NCBI GenBank assembly: GCA_002633005.1
Contig: NMRA01000335.1
Coordinates: forward strand, 1 to 62,000
Direction: 5' to 3'
From: Phoronis australis
Lineage: Eukaryota > Phoronida > Phoronidae
Length of the DNA: 62,000 bases
The notes beneath the pieces are model-generated. The model ran no database searches and was not told the DNA's origin. It worked only from the letters and a program-made list of their open reading frames with translations. This document shows, one piece after another, positions 1 to 9,380 of this stretch. The translations under genes were made by a program, and so were the position numbers. Position 1 is the first letter of the stretch. Each line of letters starts with the position of its first letter.

Positions 1-1386
1 GCCTTTCCCACGAGTCACTGGGGCTAAAAGATACTCGTAGACTGGTGGGGCCAAAGGTAACTATAAAATCTGTGGTGGGACCGGCTCTACAGGTCAATGA
101 GCTATATTCTTAGACTAGCTAAAGGGCACATGGAAAGAACAAGGCTACTGGTGTCCTGAGTCTTTTTCTTTTGACTGGTTTCAAAGTTTCGGGAAACTAA
201 TCCGCTAGATGGCAGGCTAGACAGTGGTGGGAGAGGGGAATCCCCAAGAACTGAAGGATGGGCCAGATTTCCGGTGACTCATCATTGGCATGCTTGTTTG
301 ACGGTTTTCAAAAAGCCGATACTCTAGTTATAACCAAGAACTGAGAGTCTAAAAATTGATGCGCTGCAGGCAGAGCCAAACAACTTATTACGTGTTGCAA
401 ATAGATGAGATAAATTGTACCATCTCAGACGGCATCTCTCACATGGATCATTTGGCATATCGGAGTGCCTCGTGCCGAGTTGTCATGTCTGGGCGTGATT
501 CGGTCGGAGATTGACGATGATTTGAGCGGGTGCATGGCTTATCGATGACCTTGCAGCGATGGGACATACCCAGTGTCAGCGAAGGTTCTCCGTTTCTCGT
601 TGTATTTTCATTGTCATGATTCTCTGCACGCTTTTTCCTCGACTGTATCATCCTGTGTCTGGTTTGCACTTTGAAGAACATTAAACACCGAGATGTTAAT
701 TAGATTTGCCAGACATGTCACTTCGTCACTGACGACGTCAGTATTGCTAAAATAACTTATTACTTAGGCAACAGGTAGCCCCTCGGTTGGTTGGTCAGTT
801 AGCTGGTCGGCATTCAAGGTGATGCAATTGCTTACTTATTACTCTGAACTAAAGCAACAGAGTGAGAGGTAATGAGTGAAATTTCAGCTTTTGACTCCTA
901 CTTCTAGGTTGACTGGTTGTTTTGACACTGAGAGCAGGTGAACAGGGTGCAGCTAGCTGACAAAGGACACTACAAATTCTGAATTCCTTGTTCTCTGGTC
1001 TGGACTGAAAAATAATAATTATTAACAACATCCCCCATTTTAAGCTGACTATCCTCTTTACGCACATGGTGTATGGGAAAAGGCAACCGCCCTACGTAGC
1101 CATTCGGCTGGCTACACGGTGATGTAATTACGTAGTATTAAATGTTGTTTTGTGTCTGACCAGACAATGTCCATAGTGGATCTTCACTCCTGGAACAATT
1201 TCGTCTTTAAAGTTTCCTTGCGATATCTTGGTAGGTCCTCCTGTCTGCACTGCCTCTTGATATGAGGTCATGAGGTTTGGCTACTAAGCATCTGCTGATC
1301 AAAGTTAGTCTGTCATCAACTACTGGTACTTTTGTCCCTATCTTGCATCCACCTTTTCTCATTGAGCGGCCAAGAATTTAGCAGCA
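1..1386. other. Upstream region of the ankyrin gene, no gene seen
   Basis: Only short open frames without recognisable domains occur here. The last bases before the ankyrin ATG contain a TTTAG followed by CAGCA, which could be an acceptor for a 5'-UTR intron, but this cannot be tested from sequence. No clear TATA box or initiator was identified. Confidence 0.5.
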
Positions 1387-3120
1387 ATGTCAACCAGTAT
1401 TGCCAACAGGATAACGTGGCAGAAGGCTGTCCGCTATAGTGACTTGCACACTTTGAGGAAGATGTTAAGGAACAACTTTGACATCAATGCTAAGTTTGAA
1501 AAGGGGCGCACAAGTTTAATGACTGCAGTCATGCTTGGCAATGTTGCGGTTGTCAAACTGTTCCTGTGGTCATCTTCTACTGGGAAGCAAAGGTGTTTAC
1601 TCGACTCACAGGACGATGATCAGCGAACTGCTCTGATGTATGCGTGCGAGTCAAGCAATTTGGAAATCATGGCTCTTTTGTTGAAGAATGGGGCTAATGT
1701 GCATTTGACTGATAAAAGCAATGAGAATGCTTTAGTCGCAGCAGTTCGTAGGGGCAGTCTGTCCGCTGTGAAACTCGCCATCAAGGCGGGCTGTCGTTTA
1801 GACCTTGTATCTGCCAACAGTGGCATGTGCCCTCTTGCTGTGGCTATTACTTGCAGTGAAACTAAGATCTGCTTGGAGCTCATTAAATCTAAGTGTTACA
1901 TCAACCAGCAGGATTGCCATGGTCGTACTCCTTTGATGCTATGTGCCATGAACTCTAACTATCCGGTCTTTGATGCTTTAATTGCTGCTGGCTGTGATGT
2001 AAATACAATGTGTCCCCATAATGGCTACAATGCACTACACATTGCTATCAAGTGTGGTTTGACTAAATTTGCTTTGCGGCTCATTGGTGTCGCTACAAAG
2101 AAAACACATTGTACAGAAGTTAACAACATGACCTGCTATGATGTGGCAACTCTTGACGGGCAAGGTTTGACACCCTTAATGCTTGCTTGTGCTTTACCTG
2201 ACACTACAATATTTGAAGCTCTACTCAAGGCTGGAGCTGATGTTTGCAAGACAGCTATCGATGGAAAGTCTCTTCTTGATTTAGTAGTGCAAATGAGAAA
2301 TCTAAACAAGCTCAAGATTCTGTTTCGTTTGGCCATGCAACCGATTTTTGTTGACTCCAGCGCATTACTTTCATCCTACGCTTTATATCTGAACTGTGGG
2401 GATTACACGATGGTTCGGGAGTTGGTCATTAGAGGCCGGCGAGTGACTGGTTGTGAAGACGTATGTAATTTTGCTCCTTATGCTTGTAAAAACTCCAGGT
2501 CCTGTACAAATTTGCTGCACATGGCTGTAGAGAGAAATGACGTAGAATTTGTGACAGCCATTTTGAAGGCCACAGATAGTGTCAATTTGGAATCGGTATG
2601 TTTGTACAACCACCAATCTCCATTGATGATTGCATGCAGTAATGGTTTCTCTGCATTGGTCAAGCTCTTGGTTGATGCCGGAGTGAATGTGAACACCATT
2701 GTTCAACACGATGGTAGTAGTATGTCTCCAATTCACTACGCAGCTGCACACGGGGATGTACAATCTGTCCAAGCGCTCGTTGAAGCTGGAGCAAGTGTCA
2801 CGAAGGCGAGGTACGAATGCGTGAATGGCTGGACCTTGCTGCATTTTGCCGCCAGATATGGTCACACTGGCCTGACCAGTTTCATCGTCAATCAATTGGA
2901 TTGCAACCTTAATGCATGCGACCAAATCGGTGATACCCCATTAGACCTGTCTCTGAATTATCTGCATGGTGGCGTTACAAGCATTTTGGTGGATGCTGGA
3001 GCAAGACATGTCGGTATGAATAAAAGGCCAAAGAAAATAGGGAAACAGTCACTTACGTGGGTCCCGGATTTTGAGAAGCGGTTTGATGCCTTTTATTCAG
3101 TTGATAAAACTGGTTCTTAA
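1387..3120 (+). CDS. Intronless ankyrin-repeat protein, 577 aa
   Basis: A single uninterrupted frame encodes about twelve ankyrin repeats from residue 38 to about residue 545. Typical repeat starts are visible: GRTSLMTAV, QRTALMYAC, GRTPLMLCA, GYNALHIAI, GLTPLMLAC, QSPLMIACS, MSPIHYAAA, GWTLLHFAA and GDTPLDLSL, many followed by an LLxxGAxV-type second helix. The section around residues 300-370 is more divergent. There is no signal peptide or membrane segment, so a cytosolic or nuclear protein-binding role is likely. The C-terminus, about 30 residues with WVPDFEKRF, is not a repeat and matches no domain I recognise. The ATG has G at -3 and is the first of the frame. The absence of introns in a 1.7-kb animal gene suggests a retrocopy origin or a lineage-expanded family. 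Its ligand is unknown. Confidence 0.9.
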   Translation: MSTSIANRITWQKAVRYSDLHTLRKMLRNNFDINAKFEKGRTSLMTAVMLGNVAVVKLFLWSSSTGKQRCLLDSQDDDQRTALMYACESSNLEIMALLLKNGANVHLTDKSNENALVAAVRRGSLSAVKLAIKAGCRLDLVSANSGMCPLAVAITCSETKICLELIKSKCYINQQDCHGRTPLMLCAMNSNYPVFDALIAAGCDVNTMCPHNGYNALHIAIKCGLTKFALRLIGVATKKTHCTEVNNMTCYDVATLDGQGLTPLMLACALPDTTIFEALLKAGADVCKTAIDGKSLLDLVVQMRNLNKLKILFRLAMQPIFVDSSALLSSYALYLNCGDYTMVRELVIRGRRVTGCEDVCNFAPYACKNSRSCTNLLHMAVERNDVEFVTAILKATDSVNLESVCLYNHQSPLMIACSNGFSALVKLLVDAGVNVNTIVQHDGSSMSPIHYAAAHGDVQSVQALVEAGASVTKARYECVNGWTLLHFAARYGHTGLTSFIVNQLDCNLNACDQIGDTPLDLSLNYLHGGVTSILVDAGARHVGMNKRPKKIGKQSLTWVPDFEKRFDAFYSVDKTGS

Positions 3121-6100
3121 AACGCGGGACCCCTGTTTGTGACTGATACCAAAAATAGCATAATTGGTTATTGTCTGTCTTTTTTTGAAAAGCTATGCAC
3201 CATATTTTTGTGTTTGGCAGTCCACATTTTCAAAAAGAAAGTCAATTGATGCCAGCTGAATTGGCCTGGAAATCTTTTAGATGAATGTGTCACCTGATAG
3301 CACCTCAAATGGGTTGGGACCTGATGCCACCTCAAATGGGTCGGGATTCTTTTCTTTGTTTATGGAGTGAATTGAACCGGGCACAGAACAGAACTAATTC
3401 AATGCTATTTTTGACCTAATCTGTTAAATGTAATTTACTTAATATGTTTGGAGTTTTTGGTATACTGCTTACTTGTAATTGTTTGGCCTTAAGTAGTGCA
3501 ATAATCACGAGTTTCGTCACGGAATTAGACCACTTGACAGAAAAAATTGGTCTCAACTTGTTCCTCAGAAAGTTTGTTTCTTTTCGAAACCATGCTTGAC
3601 AAAAATGAGCCTGGATGATTTGAACAAAAATGAATTGTTACTTCTTTCCAAGCCATAAGTAACACCTGTTTTGATGAAGTTGCAATTTGAGACCAATTCC
3701 ATATGATGGTAAAGAGTGGTCAATTTTCTGTGACGTAAGGAGGGTTTTAGACGCTTTACAGATAGTTTTACTCTTTTCTACATTTACCAATTTGGGACAT
3801 AGAATGAGTTTTGTCAGTTGAAGGATATCACCAGTCCTATAAAAATTGCATTTAACTTTCTGCATGAAATTCCTGTCATGAGGTCTAAAACTTCCCCTCA
3901 AGTGACAAAAAAATTTGGCTTCAGATTCAAAGCACTTGTAACTCACACAGGTTATCATTTTTAAACAGCTGCTAGGCACAAAAAGTTAATTTTGGCTACT
4001 TGAGGCAGAGCCCGAAGGCTTACAAAAAGGGTGAGAGTACATGCTATTGATGCTGACTGGTGGTAGAATTTTCCCCTCACCCAAGGAAATCACATCTCTG
4101 AAGGCACAGGCCCTTTTTCCCTCAGTTCAGCGAGGGCCCTGGCGTAAAGGTTCAGCTGAATTAACTTGAGTTGAGAATTAAAAATCCATTAATGAAGTTT
4201 TTATCTAAGATAAAGCAGAAACAGGAAATCTTTAAGTGTCAACCCTGGTTGATTGTTTTTAGTGTTTCACAAGCATGTGTGTGTATTGTTCTGTAGCCAG
4301 TAGAATTATTTCTGTTAAATTGCATGTCAGTATGACTCGATTGTGGTTTGAACTAGATTGTTGTTCTGAGGTTGCTTGTTGCTAATGTGTCCTATTGAAC
4401 ATCGAGTTTGCTTAGTCAGAGGTGAGAAGCATTTGAACATACTCCAGCTTCGGGGTGGGGTGTGGGTGGGAGTTGTATAATGTCCAAAGTGCTACACATT
4501 CTTAGGACTCGAGTACAAGAGTTAAATTATTGGAATATGGCAGGAGGATATAAGGGTTCAGTAACTACTCTACAGTTTTGCACATTGTACGGAATTTGCA
4601 CACCCAAAATAATTTTCCAATCAATATTTTACCGTCCTGTTAAAGAATTTCCACCATGACCCTGTGTCTCAAAAAGAATTTTATTAAAATATCTTAAGAG
4701 ATTTAATAGCTTTTGTGGCTCACATGTGTCTGCAGTATGAGTTCATATGACCTCCCAAAGCCCATAAAAGTTTGCTAAGTGGGAAATTGAATTCATTGTC
4801 TGATTCTTCAAGTACTTGAGTGTTATACCCGTATCCTCTCTCCTCCTGGGTGCATAATAATTGTCCAGTTCTCGCTCAGAATTGTTCTCGTCTTCTGATC
4901 TGCTGTGTTCGGCCATTGCAATTGATTGTCAAGTGACCAAACATCTTCCACCCATTACATCATTTGGCGGAAAACTTGGAAATTTATAACTATTTTTTTA
5001 AGATAAAAAATTTGTGACTGGCATAAAGGTGCTTATTTAAGTTAGATTTTATGGTATTCGTGTCATATTAGCTAACTGAAACCTCAAAAACTAAGAAAAT
5101 GCATAGCGGGAACTCTTTAATTTACACATGTATTGTCCGATGAAGGACATTTTTACTTTCTGCTCATTTCGCACATTGCAGGCGAATGCATGTTATTGTG
5201 GTAGTAGACTACGGTGCTGTTTATCTGTAGTTTCCATCATTGTTTTACCTTGTGGTAGATTGTTCAAATTAACTACAGGACACCCAGCTTTAAAAAGCAT
5301 CAAATTTTTATGAAAAGTAGCTGGCCAAAGTAGTCAAATCTGCTATCTTTTTATATTATTCCTGCCTGCCAGTCAGTTGGATTAGCATGTGTGCCATTTT
5401 CTATCAAGTTTCGCTGATGGCCGTTTTTTTGCTCTTGTTGAAAAGCAATTAAAGTGTCCATACAGCTATTTTTACTTTTTGGGGGCAGGCAAGAAATCGT
5501 GTGGGTCGATAATCCCGTATCAATCGCGCGACAGTGGTTTTCATTCGCATTTCATTTGGTGACTATTACGGTAACCGATTCTGTCAGTATTTTTAGAATA
5601 GTGGGGTTCGCATATTAAGTTGCCTTTGAAATTTGATGTTTTTGTCTTGGAAATGTGGGATAACTCAACTCTGCTCACATGAGGTGAAATTCCCAAGTCA
5701 TCTTATGTTGATTGGCCAAAATCTCAGCTGGCATTTCCAAATTTCAGGTTGGAAATGTGACTTGCAGCTTATTATCTTAAGTCCTCGCATGGACACATTC
5801 AAGAAGTCTCAGTCTTAAAATCTCAAATTTGGTTTTGGCAGCAAGCCAATTGGCCAATGACACTTAATTAAACGTGAATGTTTTGAAAATTTCTCAGGTG
5901 TTGAACAGAACATGAGGTTTGACACAGATGAATATTGTGTGTTATTAGACATTAGTTAGACTGAAATATCAAATGTTATAAGAACACGCCACTGCCAGTC
6001 CATTATACTGAGCTGGCAGTGCATTTGTTGTTGTCTTGCTTTCCACTAATAGGTAAATTTGACTTCATGATCCTTTTCAGGTCGCCTGAAGAACAGAGTT

Positions 6101-6143
6101 TGGCTGAAGATTGGACAGTACAGAAGGAAGAGCCGAGGTATAT
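3121..6143. other. Downstream and intergenic region, no gene seen
   Basis: AT-rich sequence after the ankyrin stop codon. ATTAAA hexamers near 4177 and 4683 could serve as polyadenylation signals, but none stands out. Around 4030-4150 lies a copy of a dispersed motif with TTTTCCCCTCAC that recurs near 55940-56050. Open frames are all short and lack domains. Confidence 0.5.
3292..3345. repeat. Two tandem 27-bp copies
   Basis: The unit begins ACCTGAT and contains CACCTCAAATGGGT. Two adjacent copies differ at a few positions. It lies in the presumed 3' UTR or flank of the ankyrin gene. Confidence 0.75.
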
Positions 6144-6672
6144 AATGTGGTGTGATGCACCCGCATTCTGTGGCGTGATGCATTTGCATTCTGTGGTGTG
6201 ATGCATGTGATGCACCTGCATTCTGTGGTGTGATGCACCGACATTCCGTGATGTGATGTACCTGCATTCTGTGGTGTGATGCACCGACATTCCGTGATGT
6301 GATGCACACGCATTCTGTGGTGTGATGCACACGCATTCTGTTGTGTAATCCAGCCGCATTCTGTTTGTGCTGCATTATGTGGTGTGGTGCACCCTCATTT
6401 GTGTTGTGATGCACCCACATTCTGTGGTGTGATGCACCCGCATTCTTTTGTATGATGCATCCACTTTCTATGGTGTGATGCATAGGCATTCTGTGATGTG
6501 ATGCACATGCATTCTGTGGTGTGATGCACACGCATTCTGTGGTGTGATGCACACATTATGTGGTGTGTCGATGCACCAGCATTCCGTGGTATGATGCACA
6601 CGCATTCTGTTGTGTGATGCACTCATTCTGTGGTGTGATGCACCTGCATTCTGCTGTGTGATGTGCACACCT
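6144..6672. repeat. 23-bp minisatellite, about 23 degenerate copies
   Basis: The unit is approximately GTGATGCACCYGCATTCTGT plus GGT, recurring at 23 bp with occasional indels. Because 23 is not a multiple of three and the unit lacks stops on the minus strand, all three minus frames stay open. They give histidine/threonine/cysteine-rich peptides cycling through MHHTTEC and SHHRM. These frames are a by-product of the repeat and are not called as genes. Confidence 0.9.
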
Positions 6673-6845
6673 TCCCCACACAAAATGTCATTGTTTAGTC
6701 ATTGTGCTATATCCAGTGAACCTTCACTGAATATTTCATCAAATGTTTTGACTGCCATACAAAAATTAGAAAAAGGTTTGTTCACTTCCATTTTTTCATG
6801 GTAGAAGTAAAGTTTCCGTACCAGAAAGATTTCCCCAGAGTTCGC

Positions 6846-7060
6846 AACCAAATTTACTGGAGAGTTGAATATTTTAGCATTGTGTACCAACCAATTTTAC
6901 TGGAGAGTTGAATATTTTACCATTGTGTACCAACCAATTTTACTGGAGAGTTGAATATTTTACCATTGTGTACCAACCAAATTTACTGGAGAGTTAAATA
7001 TTTTACCATTGTCTACCAACCAAATTTACTGGAGAGTTGAATATTTTACCATTGTGTAAA
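6846..7060. repeat. 43-bp tandem array, five copies
   Basis: The unit starts AACCAATTTTACTGGAGAG and ends with ATTTTACCATTGTGTACC. Copies start at 6846, 6889, 6932, 6975 and 7018, exactly 43 bp apart and nearly identical. The array stops exactly where the large duplication (copy A) begins. Confidence 0.93.
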
Positions 7061-7725
7061 TGTTTGAACCGCAATTTTAATTGTGCTGAAATGAAGGCAA
7101 TGTATAGTTTGCGGGGCTGCTCGAACTGTCGTAAACCTCAAACTGCAACAATTTCACAATATAACATAATTCAATAAATTGCCTCCCATGAATATGGCCA
7201 ACGACAGATAAAATAGGGAAGGTCATGGCGACCCGGCTAGTTAGAATCAAAGCGCTTTGAGCCTATACGTTGAACAAAATGGTATCGAAGGAAATAACTA
7301 ACGATGAAAACGTCAATGAGAATAACAGTAATGAAAGACAGGAAAATGATATACGGTAAAGAATAAATGGATATTGAAACTGAAGACTGACAAATAAGTT
7401 GCAAACGATTGCGGCATTGTCGTCTGCCATTGAAATATTTCGGTACCCAAAAGATTTGCTCAAAAGTCATTCAACTTATGTTAGTTTCGACGCCGCTGCA
7501 ATTCGCTTTCAGTTTTATTATTTTATAAGGAACTAGTTATTAAGAGCACAAATGGGATGGTCCCGAATTACATAACCAGACTTGAATATCGCGGTATTTA
7601 CACACAATGCTGCAACATCTACCTAGCCTCGTTTTCGGGCCATTGTTGTTTCCCATGCTATTTGCTGGTGACTTATTTTCTTCAACTTTTTGTCGACTGC
7701 ATTAACACTAATCGTTTTTCCAATA

Positions 7726-7890
7726 CCAACAAAATACTACTGCTGTGCTGAGGGCTGCAATTCCGATGGCATTAATTTGGATTCACTTGACAAATATCCG
7801 AAGATGCGATATTTCTCGACAAGATTCCTAGAATTAGTTCGACATTTCCCAAACCAGGTCAATGTAACAACGTGTTTTCGTACCCCTCGG
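7726..7890 (+). pseudogene. Possible THAP-like zinc-finger fragment
   Basis: A short frame contains KYYCCAEGC, then about twenty residues later YPKMRYFSTRF. This is reminiscent of the start of a THAP domain (CxxxC followed by a phenylalanine-rich, proline-containing strand) found in host factors and in transposases. The downstream zinc ligands and the AVPTIF box are not seen and the frame ends soon after. It could be a degenerate transposase end or chance similarity. Confidence 0.22.
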
Positions 7891-8935
7891 AGAAAGGAGC
7901 TTTCTATCCGGGACTGTCCCATTGCAACGGAACAGTACAAGAGCAGCAGCGTTGAAATGCGCCCACGAATGCACCGCAAGCGGTGTGCTATTAGGGTTGT
8001 TTTGTATCACACAAATGGCCACTAGATGGTGCGAAAACGTACAATACATCCGAAAACGGGAACACGCCACTGCATCTTTACTAGAAACCTATTTACCAAA
8101 TTTCATAAAAATTTGTGAATGAACTTCAGAGAAACAAAGGAAAACGAAAAAGTGCCACTAGGGGACACAGTGTTCGTTGGATCCGCCTGAAAGTCGTTGT
8201 CGTCTGTTGTTAGCTTCATATAAATGCACTTACTAAATTTAATAAAGATCATGCAATGGGTTAGGAGATACAGATATGGGCACAAAATAAAACAAAACTA
8301 CCACTAGGAGGCGGCACAGCAGTCAAAGTCGTCATTGTCAACATCATATAAATATACCTGCTAAATTTAGTAAAGATCCTGCACATGGTTTAGGCGATAC
8401 AGCCTTGGGCACAAACAAAACTGCCACTAGGAGGCGTCACCGTAGTCGAAGTCGTCGGAAAATCATCGTCAGCCGTCCTCTTCATAATAAGAACAAAGGC
8501 CTACATGCCAATTTTCGATATCATCCTAAGAGCGGTTTGGTTAATAGAGGGGTAGACGCCAAAAACAGACTCGAAACAGTAAAATTACCCACTAGGTGGC
8601 GCAAACTACGTCAAATGCATCCGAAAATAGGAGGATATTGTCATTTCACCAATAGATGCCTATATGCCAGATTTTATGAAAATACGTTGAGGACATTTGA
8701 AGATATAGAGGTAAGCGTATAAAACTAAACTTGCCACAAGGGGGTACACCGGTAGTCAGATCCGTCCGAAAGTTCGCTCATGCCGTCCCATCCATGAATG
8801 GAACACATGTACAAAATTTCATGAACAAGCGTCAAAGGGTTTGAAGAGCAGCTGACGCCGGACGGACGCCGGACGGACGCCGGACGGACGCCGGACGGAC
8901 GCCGGACGGACGCCGGACGGACGCCGGTCGAAACA
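7885..8935 (+). mobile_element. Dispersed element with repeated CCACTAGGNGGCG motif
   Basis: Submodules of about 125-165 bp each carry a variant of CCACTAGGAGGCG, at 8019, 8155, 8301, 8424, 8589 and 8734. They are separated by AT-rich text resembling TAAATTTAGTAAAGATC. The element ends in an 11-bp GC-rich tandem repeat. A longer inverted relative lies at 38275-39990; shared landmarks include the block around GAAATGCGCCCACGAATGCA and the terminal GTCCGGC repeats. No transposase or reverse transcriptase is visible, so it is presumably non-autonomous. Confidence 0.75.
8854..8928. repeat. 11-bp GC-rich tandem repeat, about seven copies
   Basis: The unit GACGCCGGACG is repeated almost perfectly and then runs into CCGGTCGAAAC. 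A degenerate equivalent with GTCCGGC units sits at the corresponding end of the related element near 38280-38315, so the repeat belongs to the element and is not a local accident. Confidence 0.9.
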
Positions 8936-9167
8936 AAATTATGACAGTTTGTGCTTCGAAGACTTATTCAGTTGTGACCTTTTGTGGCCCTGCGACAACT
9001 GTAGTTCTTGCTAAGTCCCGAAGAATTGTGATGTAACGAAACATAAGTGTGTGCAAATTTAATAAAAGTTGAAAATCCGAGAAAATCTCGGTAAGAATCC
9101 AAGTGACAGTTTCGCAGTGATGCATGTTTTTTGATCAAATGCCCGTTTCTGTCCATCCCGGCAGTGA

Positions 9168-9380
9168 CAGATCTACGTTTTCAGTAAGGGGGTTTAGGAT
9201 TTGCGCGAATCCGAGGCGCATAGCGCCGAGCGGGGGGAGGTCGGGAGGGGGTTGCCCCCATCCCGTGTAAGATTTGTTTAGTTTTTGTAGCTGATTTCGT
9301 TTTCCTGGCGACGTTTTCTATTTTTGATCCTGTTCCAGGGGTATAAACCCCCTGAACACCCCTCGTAGATCCGCCTCTGC
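9168..9380. mobile_element. Small element of the GGCGGATCTA family
   Basis: A GC-rich stretch is bounded by GATCTACG at the left and CGTAGATC at the right. It carries GGGGG/CCCCC runs facing each other around a core. Related GGCGGAT-plus-G-run starts occur near 13630, 17778, 54829 and 58692. This looks like a short non-autonomous DNA element; no coding capacity is seen. Confidence 0.5.

Noticed and set aside
2383-2925. 180-codon minus-strand frame
   Set aside because: It lies antisense inside the ankyrin gene and is a shadow of its codon pattern.
6003-6683. Overlapping minus-strand frames of up to 168 codons with MHHTTEC repeats
   Set aside because: They are products of a 23-bp tandem repeat that lacks stops; there is no start context, domain or splice structure.
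8854-8928. CRISPR-like short direct repeats
   Set aside because: The 11-bp units are contiguous without spacers and the genome is eukaryotic.
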